Shown here: positions 1 through 8,493 of the stretch, one piece after another
How the letters are laid out: each line of letters starts with the position of its first letter
Numbering within the stretch: position 1 is the first letter of the stretch
Assembly: GCF_023630705.1 (NCBI RefSeq)
Contig: NZ_JALQEM010000041.1
Coordinates: 416,671 to 480,670 of the forward strand
Reading direction: 5' to 3'
Source of the DNA: Caballeronia sp. GAFFF1
Lineage (GTDB): Bacteria > Pseudomonadota > Gammaproteobacteria > Burkholderiales > Burkholderiaceae
DNA: 64,000 nt
Notes under the pieces: generated by a model
Told to the model about the DNA's origin: nothing
What the model saw: the letters and a program-made list of their open reading frames with translations, nothing else
The model's database searches: none
Translations under genes and position numbers: made by a program

Positions 1-208
1 GCACGTTGTGCACGACGTCAGCGAGCGAATCGAGGTCGGCGCGCGCGAGGCCGAGTTCCTGCGCCGCCGTGACCGCGCCCGACGCCGAGACGATCAGATG
101 CGTCTCGTGCGTGCCGAGCCGGCGCAGCGCGGCGATGAGACGCACGCCGATCACGGCGCCGCTCGCGCCCGAGATGCCGACGACGATGCGCTTCTTTCGC
201 TCAGCCAT
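1..208 (-). CDS. UbiX-like flavin prenyltransferase (partial)
   Basis: The first 69 residues are visible and the gene runs off the left edge. The N-terminus has a Rossmann-like flavoprotein start with the motif GISGASGAVIG at about residues 11-21, typical of UbiX/Pad1 flavin prenyltransferases, which attach dimethylallyl to FMN to make the prenyl-FMN cofactor used by UbiD enzymes. Its ATG at 208 overlaps the end of the upstream UbiD gene by 8 bases, so the two are almost certainly translationally coupled. The catalytic half of the protein lies outside the window. The cofactor-supplying role is inferred from the family and from the UbiD neighbour. Confidence 0.85.
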   Translation of the reverse strand, partial: MAERKKRIVVGISGASGAVIGVRLIAALRRLGTHETHLIVSASGAVTAAQELGLARADLDSLADVVHNV

Positions 209-1694
209 GATCGCGCGTGAGGTAGGCGTCGAGCGCGCTGTTGTCATTCGCGACGAGCGCGTCGAGATCAACCGTGTCTTGCCCCGGAATCCGCACGCGC
301 GTGAAGACGTGCGCCGGATAGACGACGGGCCGTGTGGCGTCGATGCCCATCTTCGCGCTCACGCCTTGCAGATGCGCGGGCGCGTCTTCAGGAAGGCCCA
401 CGGTCGTCGAAGGATCGAGCGGCGAGCCTTGCGCGCCCGCCACCACGACGAGATCGCGGTCTGCCTGAAAGCGCGTCGCGATCGCCCATTCGATTTCGGC
501 GGGATCGTGCACGTCCACATCCGTATCGACGACGACGACCTGCTTGATGTCGTAGTGCGCGCCGAACGCGCAGAGAATCACATTCTTCGCCTCGCCTTCG
601 CGCTTCTTGTCGAACTGCACCCACAGGTGATAGCGGCACACGCCGCCCACGGAAAGATGCACGTCCTTAACCGAAGGATGGCTGCGTTGAAGATGCGCAA
701 GCAGCGTGGCTTCGCGCGGAATGGCGCCGAGCAGCAGATGCTCCATCTCCGCCGGCACGATGGTATGAAAAATCGGGTCGCGCCGATGCGTGACCGCCGT
801 CACTTCGATGACTTCGCGCGATTCCTTCGCGCTGTAGTACTTCGGGAACTCGCCGAACGGGCCTTCCGGCTCGCGCACGTTCGGCAGAATGCGCCCTTCG
901 ATGATGATCTCCGCGAACGCCGGCACATGCACGCCGTTCGTCACGCACGACACGACCGGCAGCGGCGCGCCGTGCAGCGCGCCCGCGATTTCAAGCTCGT
1001 CGTGGTCGATCGGCGTGATGGCTTGGGACGCGAGCATCGTCAGCGGATCGACGCCGATGGCGACGGCCACGTCGAGCGCATCGCCCGCTTCTTCGGCGGC
1101 GCGCTGGAACGCGTACAGATGGCGCGGCAGCAGCAGAATCGCCATGCGGTCGCGGCCATGTACCTGAATGCGGTTGATGGAGACGTTCTGCACGCCCGTG
1201 CGCGGATTGCGCGCGATTACGAGACCCGCCGTGATGTACGGGCCGTTGTCGTGCTCGCTGTGCGTGGGAATCGGCAAGAGCGCGTGCAGGTCGATGCCGT
1301 TCGTATGCACCACTTGCTGGCACGGCGCGTCTTCGCGCGCAATCACCTTCGATTCGAGCGGCGCGGCGGCCGCAGCGGAAAATCGCGCGAGCAGCCCGGC
1401 TTCTTCGACGCCCATCGCTTCGGCGATCCACGCGCGCTTCGCCATGAAGCCGCTCACGACCGGCACCGGATGGCCGCCCGGACGCGTGAAGACGGCCGCT
1501 TGCGTGCCGTCGAGCCGCTTGGCGATGGCCGCGAGTTCATGTTCGAGCGCGACGGGCTTGTCGATCGTCGCGACGCGTCCGGTCTTCGCGAGATGCGCGA
1601 GCCAGTCGCGCAGCGAGAGCGAGCCCGCGTCGGCGCCCGGTCGGGCCCATGCAAATTTGGAAATGCCGTTCGTTGCGGCATCGCGTGAGTTCAT
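201..1694 (-). CDS. UbiD family prenyl-FMN decarboxylase
   Basis: The 497-residue product has the usual UbiD length. Visible signatures are NVSINR (N170, R175) and EGPFGE (E277, E282), which match the prenyl-FMN/metal site and the catalytic Glu-Arg-Glu set of UbiD/Fdc decarboxylases. These enzymes reversibly decarboxylate aromatic or unsaturated acids. I chose the ATG at 1694 because GGAG sits 6 bases upstream; in-frame starts at 1706 and 1769 lack this. It is followed by the overlapping UbiX gene and stands divergent to a LysR regulator and an aldehyde dehydrogenase. That makes a catabolic aromatic-acid role likelier than ubiquinone synthesis. The substrate cannot be read from the sequence. 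Confidence 0.9.
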   Translation of the reverse strand: MNSRDAATNGISKFAWARPGADAGSLSLRDWLAHLAKTGRVATIDKPVALEHELAAIAKRLDGTQAAVFTRPGGHPVPVVSGFMAKRAWIAEAMGVEEAGLLARFSAAAAAPLESKVIAREDAPCQQVVHTNGIDLHALLPIPTHSEHDNGPYITAGLVIARNPRTGVQNVSINRIQVHGRDRMAILLLPRHLYAFQRAAEEAGDALDVAVAIGVDPLTMLASQAITPIDHDELEIAGALHGAPLPVVSCVTNGVHVPAFAEIIIEGRILPNVREPEGPFGEFPKYYSAKESREVIEVTAVTHRRDPIFHTIVPAEMEHLLLGAIPREATLLAHLQRSHPSVKDVHLSVGGVCRYHLWVQFDKKREGEAKNVILCAFGAHYDIKQVVVVDTDVDVHDPAEIEWAIATRFQADRDLVVVAGAQGSPLDPSTTVGLPEDAPAHLQGVSAKMGIDATRPVVYPAHVFTRVRIPGQDTVDLDALVANDNSALDAYLTRDHG

Positions 1695-1805
1695 TAGTGT
1701 CTCCATCCATTGCCTGCCGTTGACTGGAAATGCCGCAGCAAGCGCATGGTTGAAGCGTAGCGAGATCACTCCATAAGTTCTAATACTGTTTTCTGATGCG
1801 CCGGA

Positions 1806-1839
1806 TCATCGGGTCTTATATCGGTGTTAGCCCCGATGA
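1806..1839. promoter_or_regulatory. Candidate operator in ubiD/LysR divergent region
   Basis: The 290-base gap between the divergent UbiD and LysR genes holds an inverted repeat with arms TCATCGGG (1806-1813) and CCCGATGA (1832-1839) separated by 18 bases. Its place between a LysR gene and the operon it faces fits a LysR binding site. No other gene is visible in the gap. Confidence 0.35.
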
Positions 1840-1984
1840 CAGCGTTCTTACAGTTACGTATCAATAGATGCCTTTCGCACGCCGTCCAGCGGGGCGCGGC
1901 TTCACGTGATGCACTCAGGCCGCGTTTGACACACAGTGATAACTCGACGCAGGCCTATTAGCGTTGCTGATGAGGATGGGATCA

Positions 1985-2908
1985 ATGGACCTCAAGCAAA
2001 TCCAGTACTTCATCGCGCTCTTCGAAGACGGCTCGGTCACGCGCGCCGCCAAACGGCTCAACATCGTGCAGCCCGCGTTGAGCATGCAGATCGCCAAGCT
2101 CGAAGACGAACTGCATCAGCAACTCTTTGAACGGGGCGCGCACGGCATGGCGCCGACTGCGGCGGGGCGGCTCATGTATCGCCTCTTTCTGCCGATCATG
2201 CGCGATCTCGCGCACGCGCGGCAGCAGCTCGTGCAGCGCGACGAAGTCGTGACCGGGCATGTGGGCATCGGGCTGATCGCGTCGGTCACGGAGAGCGTGC
2301 TCGCCGACTCGCTCTCGCGCTTTCACGCGCGTTATCCGGATGTCGAAGTGACCGTCGCCGATGGCTACAGCGCGACTTTCATCGACTGGGTGGCGGGCGG
2401 CCAACTGGATGCGGCGATCATCAACAAGCCGCGCGCGCGCCTGTCGCTCGATTCGCGCCCGCTGCTCGACGAAGAGATGGTGCTCGCAACCAGCGCCGCG
2501 CACGGGCCCGACTTGCCGCACGCCATCGAACTGGCGCAGTTGCCGGAGCTCGAACTCGTGCTGCCGACCAAGCGCCACGGTCTGCGCGGCGTGCTCGACA
2601 GCGCCGCGCAACATGAAGACGTGCTGCTCGCGCCGCGCTTCGAAATCGACGTGCTCTCCACTATTCTCAAGCTCGTCGAGCACACGCGCTTTGCGACGAT
2701 TCTTCCGCGCATCGTGGTCGAACGCGCCGCGCGGCACGGCACCCTGCGCGCGTGCCCGATTCTCGCGCCACGCATCGTGCGCCATATCGTGTGCGTGAGT
2801 CATCCGCGCCGGCCGTTGAGCGCGGCAGCGGAGGCGCTGATCGCGATCATCGGCGACGAACTGCATCAAGCATCGAATACTTCGGTGTCCGATACATTAC
2901 CCCAATGA
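1985..2908 (+). CDS. LysR family transcriptional regulator
   Basis: The 307-residue product begins MDLKQIQYF and has the LysR winged helix in about residues 1-60 (GSVTRAAKRLNIVQPALS), then a substrate-binding-like effector domain. I start at the ATG at 1985, with AGGA 8 bases upstream, rather than at the TTG at 1964. It is divergent to the UbiD/UbiX genes and reads directly toward the aldehyde dehydrogenase gene 13 bases downstream. It is therefore the likely regulator of both sides, responding to an aromatic or related acid or aldehyde. The effector is unknown. Confidence 0.9.
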   Translation: MDLKQIQYFIALFEDGSVTRAAKRLNIVQPALSMQIAKLEDELHQQLFERGAHGMAPTAAGRLMYRLFLPIMRDLAHARQQLVQRDEVVTGHVGIGLIASVTESVLADSLSRFHARYPDVEVTVADGYSATFIDWVAGGQLDAAIINKPRARLSLDSRPLLDEEMVLATSAAHGPDLPHAIELAQLPELELVLPTKRHGLRGVLDSAAQHEDVLLAPRFEIDVLSTILKLVEHTRFATILPRIVVERAARHGTLRACPILAPRIVRHIVCVSHPRRPLSAAAEALIAIIGDELHQASNTSVSDTLPQ

Positions 2909-2921
2909 AGGAACGAACACG

Positions 2922-4361
2922 ATGAACGCATTGCACTGGATCGGCGGCGAATGGACCGGCACGCCGACGCTCGACAGCATCGACCCCGCGACGGGCGAAG
3001 CCATCGGCCAATACGCCGACGGAGGCACGCACGAAGCGGACGCCGCCATTGCCGCCGCGCGCCATGTGTTCGACCGCACGACGTGGGCGCAGGATGCGCG
3101 CTTGCGCCAGGACGTGCTGCTCGCGTGGGCCGCGGCGCTCGAACAGCAGCGCGATTCGCTTGCGACGCTGCTCACGCGCGAGAATGGCAAGGCGATTGCG
3201 CAATCGCGCGGCGAGATTGCGGGCGCCATATCGGAGGTGCGCTATTACGCGGGGCTCGCGCGGCATATCGCGGGGCACGTGCTCGAACCGGAACCGGGCA
3301 CCATTTCCACGATGTTGCGCGAAGCCGCTGGCGTCGCAACGATCATCGTGCCGTGGAACGCGCCGGCCGTGCTGCTCGTGCGCTCGCTCGCGCCCGCGCT
3401 CGCCGCGGGCTGCACGGCGGTCGTGAAGCCGGCCGCGCAGACGTCGCTCGTCACGGCCGCGATGCTGCGCTGCTTCGATCACACCGCGTTGCCCAAGGGC
3501 GCTGTCAACCTCGTGAACGAACAGGCGCACGCCGCCAGTCAGCGGCTCGCGGATTCGCACGGCGTGGACGTGGTGAGCTTCACGGGATCGACCGCGACCG
3601 GCAAGAGAATCATGGCCGCCGCGGCGGACAGCATGAAGAAGCTCTCGCTCGAACTCGGCGGCAAGTCGTGCTGCCTCGTGTTCGACGATGCCGACATCGC
3701 CGCTATTGCGCCGCGTCTCGCGCGCGCCGCGACCATCATCTCCGGTCAGCAATGCACGGCCGCGCGTCGCGTGCTGGTGCATGCGTCGCGCGCGGCCGAA
3801 ATGCGCGAGCATCTCGCGGGCGCGCTCGCCGCGCTGAAAGTCGGACCCGGCATCGATCCGGCGACGGATATCGGCGCGCTTATCGATGCGCCCACGCGCG
3901 ATGCGGTGGACCGCACTATCGAACGCGCAAGCGACATGGCGGATCGCGTGCTGTTGCGCGGCGCACGCTCGGGCCACGCGTTTCTTTCGCCGACGCTGGT
4001 GGAGCACGGCGACCCGAAGGCGTTCTTCTGCCAGGACGAAATCTTCGGGCCGTTCGTCACGCTGGAAGTATTCGAGAGCGAGCAGGAAGCGCTCGCGAAG
4101 GCGAATGACACGGTCTTCGGTCTGTCAGCGAGCGTATGGACCCACGACGGCCCGCGCGCCTTTCGCATGGCGCGTGCGTTGCGTAACGGCACCGTCTGGA
4201 TCAACGACCACAACAAGCTCTTCGCGGAAGCGGAAACCGGCGGCTACCGGCAAAGCGGCCTCGGGCGTCTGCATGGCTACGACGCGCTCGCCGACTTCAC
4301 CCAGATCAAGCACATCTGCATGCCGGCGGGTGTCGCGGAAGGCATCGCTCCGTTGCGCTGA
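2922..4361 (+). CDS. NAD(P)-dependent aldehyde dehydrogenase
   Basis: The 479-residue protein is a full-length aldehyde dehydrogenase superfamily member. Visible residues are the catalytic Asn in PWN (N146), the cofactor loop GSTATG (222-227), the general-base Glu in LELGGKS (E244) and the catalytic Cys in GQQCTA (C278). It oxidises an aldehyde to the acid. It lies 13 bases after the LysR gene, so the two are probably co-transcribed. With the divergent decarboxylase pair, it may act on an aromatic or semialdehyde intermediate in the same pathway, but this is inference. It ends 4 bases before the convergent membrane-protein gene. Confidence 0.92.
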   Translation: MNALHWIGGEWTGTPTLDSIDPATGEAIGQYADGGTHEADAAIAAARHVFDRTTWAQDARLRQDVLLAWAAALEQQRDSLATLLTRENGKAIAQSRGEIAGAISEVRYYAGLARHIAGHVLEPEPGTISTMLREAAGVATIIVPWNAPAVLLVRSLAPALAAGCTAVVKPAAQTSLVTAAMLRCFDHTALPKGAVNLVNEQAHAASQRLADSHGVDVVSFTGSTATGKRIMAAAADSMKKLSLELGGKSCCLVFDDADIAAIAPRLARAATIISGQQCTAARRVLVHASRAAEMREHLAGALAALKVGPGIDPATDIGALIDAPTRDAVDRTIERASDMADRVLLRGARSGHAFLSPTLVEHGDPKAFFCQDEIFGPFVTLEVFESEQEALAKANDTVFGLSASVWTHDGPRAFRMARALRNGTVWINDHNKLFAEAETGGYRQSGLGRLHGYDALADFTQIKHICMPAGVAEGIAPLR

Positions 4362-4365
4362 CACG

Positions 4366-5130
4366 CTACGGCAGCGATCGTCGTTCGCGCGCCCGCGCCT
4401 TCGTCATCCATGCGACGCAGACGGCCATGAACGCCAGCAGAATCAACGACGCCCACAGGCGGCTCATCGCGAGCCCGCCCTGCGCGACCGGTTTGTCGAA
4501 GAAGTCGCCGAGCGTCGCGCCGAGCGGCCGCGTCAGCACGAACGCCGCCCAAAACAGCAGCGTGCGGGACAGCGAGGTCCAGAAGTACAGCGCCGCGACG
4601 CACGCCAGCAGTCCGCCGAACAGGAGCGCGCCGCCTTCGTAGCCGAGCGCGAGGCCGCCGCGGTCGTCACCTGCGATCCAGTCGCCGAGGGCCGTGCCGA
4701 GCGTTTGCGAGAAGAGGATCGTCACCCAGTAGAACCATTCGACGCGCGGCGTGTTCACGGTGTCCACCGACACGCTGCCTTCCACGCGATACCACACTGC
4801 AAGGCTCAACAGCAGGCATGCGGAGACGATCGCCACGCCGCCCGGATAGCCTAAGCCGAGCGAACGGTCGGCGAAGTCGGCGAGCGTAGTGCCGAGCGTC
4901 GTCGTCGCGACGATGGTGGCCCAGTACAGGAACGGGTGAAAGCCGCGCGCCTTCACCTGCGCAGTCACGAAGCCGACGAACAACAGCGCGAAGATCGCCG
5001 AGCCGATCAGATAACCCAGGTTGAGCGACATGGACACCCAATCGCCGCCCGTTTCGCCGAGTGTCGTCGCGGCAATCTTGACGATCCAGAAGAAGAGCGT
5101 GATGTGCGGAACCTTGGATTTACTTTTCAT
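4366..5130 (-). CDS. COG4705-like membrane protein with four internal repeats
   Basis: This 254-residue hydrophobic protein is built from four related units. Each has a transmembrane stretch with TLG or PLG followed by a G/D-rich turn: ATTLGETGGDW, TTTLGTTLADF, SQTLGTALGDW and TRPLGATLGDF. The layout matches the uncharacterised membrane-anchored COG4705 family. About eight membrane spans are likely. No function is established. It is convergent with the aldehyde dehydrogenase and lies 50 bases beyond hpnL on the same strand, so read-through from the hopanoid operon is possible but there is no clear functional link. Confidence 0.75.
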   Translation of the reverse strand: MKSKSKVPHITLFFWIVKIAATTLGETGGDWVSMSLNLGYLIGSAIFALLFVGFVTAQVKARGFHPFLYWATIVATTTLGTTLADFADRSLGLGYPGGVAIVSACLLLSLAVWYRVEGSVSVDTVNTPRVEWFYWVTILFSQTLGTALGDWIAGDDRGGLALGYEGGALLFGGLLACVAALYFWTSLSRTLLFWAAFVLTRPLGATLGDFFDKPVAQGGLAMSRLWASLILLAFMAVCVAWMTKARARERRSLP

Positions 5131-5180
5131 TAGGATGCCTTTCTATAGCGAGTATTGCAGCATGCCTGGAGCGCCCGGCG

Positions 5181-6206
5181 TTACGCCGACATGTTCGCGC
5201 AGTCCTCGCGCGCGGCGCTTTTCGTGGTGCCGTGCGAGCGGCGCACGCGCTCGGCGACGGGCCACGATGCGAGCGCCAGCCCGCCTGAGAGCACTTCGCG
5301 CATGCGCTTGACGAGCGCGAGCGACAGCGCCGCCTCCGTGCCGATGCCGGCGAGCTGGCTCGTCAGCACGATGGCGGCATCCTGCACGCCGACGCCGAGC
5401 GGCACGAAAAAGGCCACATGCCGCGCGATTTGCGCGACGGCTTCGATGGCGACGGCATCCGAAAGCGTCACGGGCACGCCCATCGCCCAGAGCGCGAAGA
5501 AATTCTCGAGCGCGCCCGCGGCCTGCCCCGCGAGTTGCCACGCGAGCGCGCCGAGCCACGCGCGCGGACGTTGCGCGAGCGCGCGCAGTGCGGCATCGAG
5601 CCGTCGCGAATGACCCGCGCGCAGCAGCGGACTGTGGCCGAGCACGCGGCGCGCGAGCGCCATTAGCACATCGAACGGCGCGCCGCGGCGCAGCCACCAG
5701 GCGCATGCGGCGAGCGCCGCAAGCGTCGCCGCGCTCGCGGCTCCAAGCGGCCACAACGCGCGATGCAACGCGACCGAATGGGCAAGCGCCGCGATGCCGA
5801 ATAGCGCGAATATTGCCTGCATGCCGAGCGTGACGAGCACTTCCACGATCACCGACGCGATGACCGCCGATGAATCGCGCAGCTTCCAGCACGCGAGCCG
5901 CACGCCGACCACTTCGCCGCCCACGCTCGCCACCGGCAGCAGGCGGCTCACGCCGTCGCGTACGGTCGCGATCCACCATACGAAGCGATACGGCAGGGCG
6001 CGCGCAAGCAGAATCCACCAGCCGAGCGCATCGAGCGCGAGTGGCAACGCGCGATATGGCACGAGCAGAAGCAACGGCAGCCATGCGTGCATGATCCGCT
6101 CGCTCGCGTGGCCGATGCTCTCGCGCAGCGTGTAGACGATCACGCTTGCCAGGACGAGCGCGAGCACGCCCGGCCACGCGGTGGCGGCGGCCTTGCGTAG
6201 CGACAT
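5181..6206 (-). CDS. hpnL: Hopanoid-associated membrane protein HpnL
   Basis: The 341-residue multi-spanning protein resembles the lysylphosphatidylglycerol synthase transmembrane fold (UPF0104), the class to which HpnL belongs. Family-like features are a short cytoplasmic N-terminus, about eight membrane segments and the late segment FFVPLGVGVQDAAIV. I start at MSLRKAAATAW (6206). Its ATG overlaps the hpnK stop by one base, so translation is coupled. It ends the hpnI-J-K-L operon. HpnL is suspected to act in hopanoid handling or transport, but its biochemical role is not established. Confidence 0.85.
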   Translation of the reverse strand: MSLRKAAATAWPGVLALVLASVIVYTLRESIGHASERIMHAWLPLLLLVPYRALPLALDALGWWILLARALPYRFVWWIATVRDGVSRLLPVASVGGEVVGVRLACWKLRDSSAVIASVIVEVLVTLGMQAIFALFGIAALAHSVALHRALWPLGAASAATLAALAACAWWLRRGAPFDVLMALARRVLGHSPLLRAGHSRRLDAALRALAQRPRAWLGALAWQLAGQAAGALENFFALWAMGVPVTLSDAVAIEAVAQIARHVAFFVPLGVGVQDAAIVLTSQLAGIGTEAALSLALVKRMREVLSGGLALASWPVAERVRRSHGTTKSAAREDCANMSA

Positions 6207-7045
6207 CACGCGCGCTCCGCGCCGAATACGTCGGAGAAGCCGCCCAGCGCGACGCCGCGCGCACGCGCCGCCGCGAGCGCCTGGCTCACGCGTGGCGACA
6301 ACAGCGCGTCGAGTTCGTCGGCGTGGCGGTAGTCGCGCATCGAAGCCGTGATGGGCGTGTCGCCCGCCACGGCAGGATGACAGTAGATCTCGCCGACTCG
6401 TCCATCGTTCGCGTCGATGCCGGCGAGCGCCGCGAGCCACGCGGCTTCATCCAGGCGCCCCGTTTGCGCCATGCCGACCACGTAGTCGTTATGTGCGATG
6501 CCCGCGCGCGCCAGACGCCGGCGCGTCAGCGCCATCCACGGCTTGAGCCACAACGGCGCGTTCGCTTCCGATGGCAGGCGCATCGCGCGCATGCCGTATT
6601 CGCGACCGATCGAGAGAATCAGCGAAAGCACCACGGGATGCACATGCAGATGCTTGTGCGTGTTCACGTGGTCGAGCGCAAGGCCGGTCCTGCGGAACGC
6701 GTCGAACTGCGCGCGGATTTCCTCGGCAAGCTGACGGCGCACATGGGGAAGCAACGCATAACGCAGGCCGTCTTTCAGCGGCGCATCGCGCATCCATCCG
6801 TTCTCGTCGGTCAATGCGGGAATTCGCGACGCGCCGAGCGTCGACAGTCCATCGGCCAGTACCACATGCAGCCCCACGCGAAGCGACGGACACTGCCGCG
6901 CGCGCTCGACGGCATCGCGCGCGGCGGGCGCCGCGACCATCAGGCTCGCGCAGGCGAGGACGCCATCGCGATGCGCGCGGATCACCGCCTCGTTGACGCG
7001 CTCGTGCAGGCCGAAGTCGTCGGCGGTGACGATCAACGCTCGCAT
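6206..7045 (-). CDS. hpnK: Hopanoid biosynthesis deacetylase HpnK (YdjC/ChbG family)
   Basis: The 279-residue product starts MRALIVTADDFG, with the metal-binding Asp pair of YdjC/ChbG carbohydrate deacetylases, followed by the metal His motif HVNTHKHLH near residue 125. In hopanoid synthesis HpnK removes the N-acetyl group from N-acetylglucosaminyl bacteriohopanetetrol to give the glucosaminyl form. I chose the ATG at 7045, just after the hpnJ stop. An alternative start at 7060 would overlap hpnJ. It sits between hpnJ and hpnL, coupled to the latter through TGATG. Confidence 0.92.
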   Translation of the reverse strand: MRALIVTADDFGLHERVNEAVIRAHRDGVLACASLMVAAPAARDAVERARQCPSLRVGLHVVLADGLSTLGASRIPALTDENGWMRDAPLKDGLRYALLPHVRRQLAEEIRAQFDAFRRTGLALDHVNTHKHLHVHPVVLSLILSIGREYGMRAMRLPSEANAPLWLKPWMALTRRRLARAGIAHNDYVVGMAQTGRLDEAAWLAALAGIDANDGRVGEIYCHPAVAGDTPITASMRDYRHADELDALLSPRVSQALAAARARGVALGGFSDVFGAERA

Positions 7046-7049
7046 GCGC

Positions 7050-8474
7050 TCATGCCTCATGCGCCCGCAGGAAGCGGAAGAATTCCACGCCTTCGCGCAA
7101 GCGGCGCTTCATCATGTCCCAGCTCGTCAGCATTTCGCGCACGATCTCCCAGATCTTCGACGGGCGGAAGTAGAACCGCTTGTAGAAGCGTTCGAGCTCG
7201 TGGTAGATGTCTTCGCGGGACAGATGCGGATAGCCGATTGCCGCGAGTTGCACGCCCTCCTTGCTGACGAGATTGATGACCTTGTTCTCGGCGAGCCAGC
7301 CGTTATCCACTGCCTGCTGGTAGAGCGTCGTGCCCGGATAAGGCGCGGCGAGCGAAACCTGAATCGTGTGTGGATTGATTTCCTTCGCATACCGAATCGT
7401 CTTCTCGATTGTCTCCTTCGTTTCGCCCGGCAAGCCGAGAATGAACGTGCCGTGTACCTTGATGCCGAGCCTGCGGCAATCGTCCGCGAAGCGTCGCGCA
7501 ATGTCGGTGCGCAAGCCCTTCTTGATGTTGAGCAGAATCTGGTCGTCACCGGATTCATAACCCACGAGCAAAAGGCGCAGGCCGTTATCCTTCATGATTC
7601 TCAGCGTCGAATAGGGGACGTTGGCTTTCGCGTTGCACGACCACGTCACGCCGAGCTTGCCGAGACCGCGGGCAATCTCTTCCACGCGCGGCTTGAAATC
7701 CGTGAAGGTGTCGTCGTCGAACATGATCTCCTTTACTTCCGGCATGTTGTCGCGAATCCACTTCACTTCTTCGAGTACGTTCTCGACCGAACGCACGCGA
7801 TAGCGATGCCCGCCCACCGTCTGCGGCCACAGGCAGAACGTGCAGCGTGAACGGCAGCCGCGCCCCGTATAAATGGACACATACGGATAGTTCAGATAGC
7901 CGATGAAGTAGTTCTTGATGTTCAGGTCGCGTTTGTAGACGGGTGCGACGAACGGCAGCTCGTCCATGTTTTCGAGGATAGGGCGCGCTTCGTTGTGCTC
8001 GATCGAGCCGTCCTCGTTGCGCCACGAGAGCCCCTTGATCGACGCGAACGGCAGGCCCTCGGCGACTTCCTTGCAGGTGTAGTCGAATTCCTCGCGGCAC
8101 ACGAAATCGATCGCCTCGCTCGCGGTCAGCGAATGATGCGGATCGACCGCCACCTTCGCGCCGACCATGCCGATCAGCACCGACGGCTTGCGCGCTTTCA
8201 GATGCTCGGCGAAGAGCGCATCCGTCGGAAAGGACGGCGTGCTCGTGTGGATGATGACGAGGTCGTATTGCGCGGCAATCGCGAGCGCTTCCTCGACGGA
8301 CAAGCCGTCGGCGGGCGCGTCGAGCACGCGGCTTTGCGGCACGAGCGCGGCGGGTTGGGCAAGCCATGTCGGATACCAGAACGAGCGAATCTCGCGCTTG
8401 GCCTGATAGCGCGATCCCGCGCCGCCGTCGAAGCCGTCGAAGGACGGAGCCTGAAGAAAGAGCGTCTGCTTCAT
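7050..8474 (-). CDS. hpnJ: Hopanoid radical SAM enzyme HpnJ
   Basis: The 474-residue protein has an N-terminal B12-binding-like domain, then a radical SAM domain with the cluster motif CRSRCTFC and the downstream SAM-binding motif GYESGDDQILLNIKKG. In established hopanoid pathways HpnJ contracts the glucosaminyl ring of bacteriohopanetetrol glucosamine to form the cyclitol ether head group. The start MKQTLFLQAPSFDGFDGG is typical of the family; an upstream extension to 8561 is not needed. It follows hpnI by 19 bases in the same operon. Confidence 0.95.
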   Translation of the reverse strand: MKQTLFLQAPSFDGFDGGAGSRYQAKREIRSFWYPTWLAQPAALVPQSRVLDAPADGLSVEEALAIAAQYDLVIIHTSTPSFPTDALFAEHLKARKPSVLIGMVGAKVAVDPHHSLTASEAIDFVCREEFDYTCKEVAEGLPFASIKGLSWRNEDGSIEHNEARPILENMDELPFVAPVYKRDLNIKNYFIGYLNYPYVSIYTGRGCRSRCTFCLWPQTVGGHRYRVRSVENVLEEVKWIRDNMPEVKEIMFDDDTFTDFKPRVEEIARGLGKLGVTWSCNAKANVPYSTLRIMKDNGLRLLLVGYESGDDQILLNIKKGLRTDIARRFADDCRRLGIKVHGTFILGLPGETKETIEKTIRYAKEINPHTIQVSLAAPYPGTTLYQQAVDNGWLAENKVINLVSKEGVQLAAIGYPHLSREDIYHELERFYKRFYFRPSKIWEIVREMLTSWDMMKRRLREGVEFFRFLRAHEA

Positions 8475-8493
8475 GATGCGAAGTCCTGTGAAT

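Noticed and set aside
6..1688. A 560-residue plus-strand reading frame opposite the UbiD gene
   Set aside because: It is an Arg/His-rich antisense shadow of the UbiD gene without any domain, typical of high-GC DNA.
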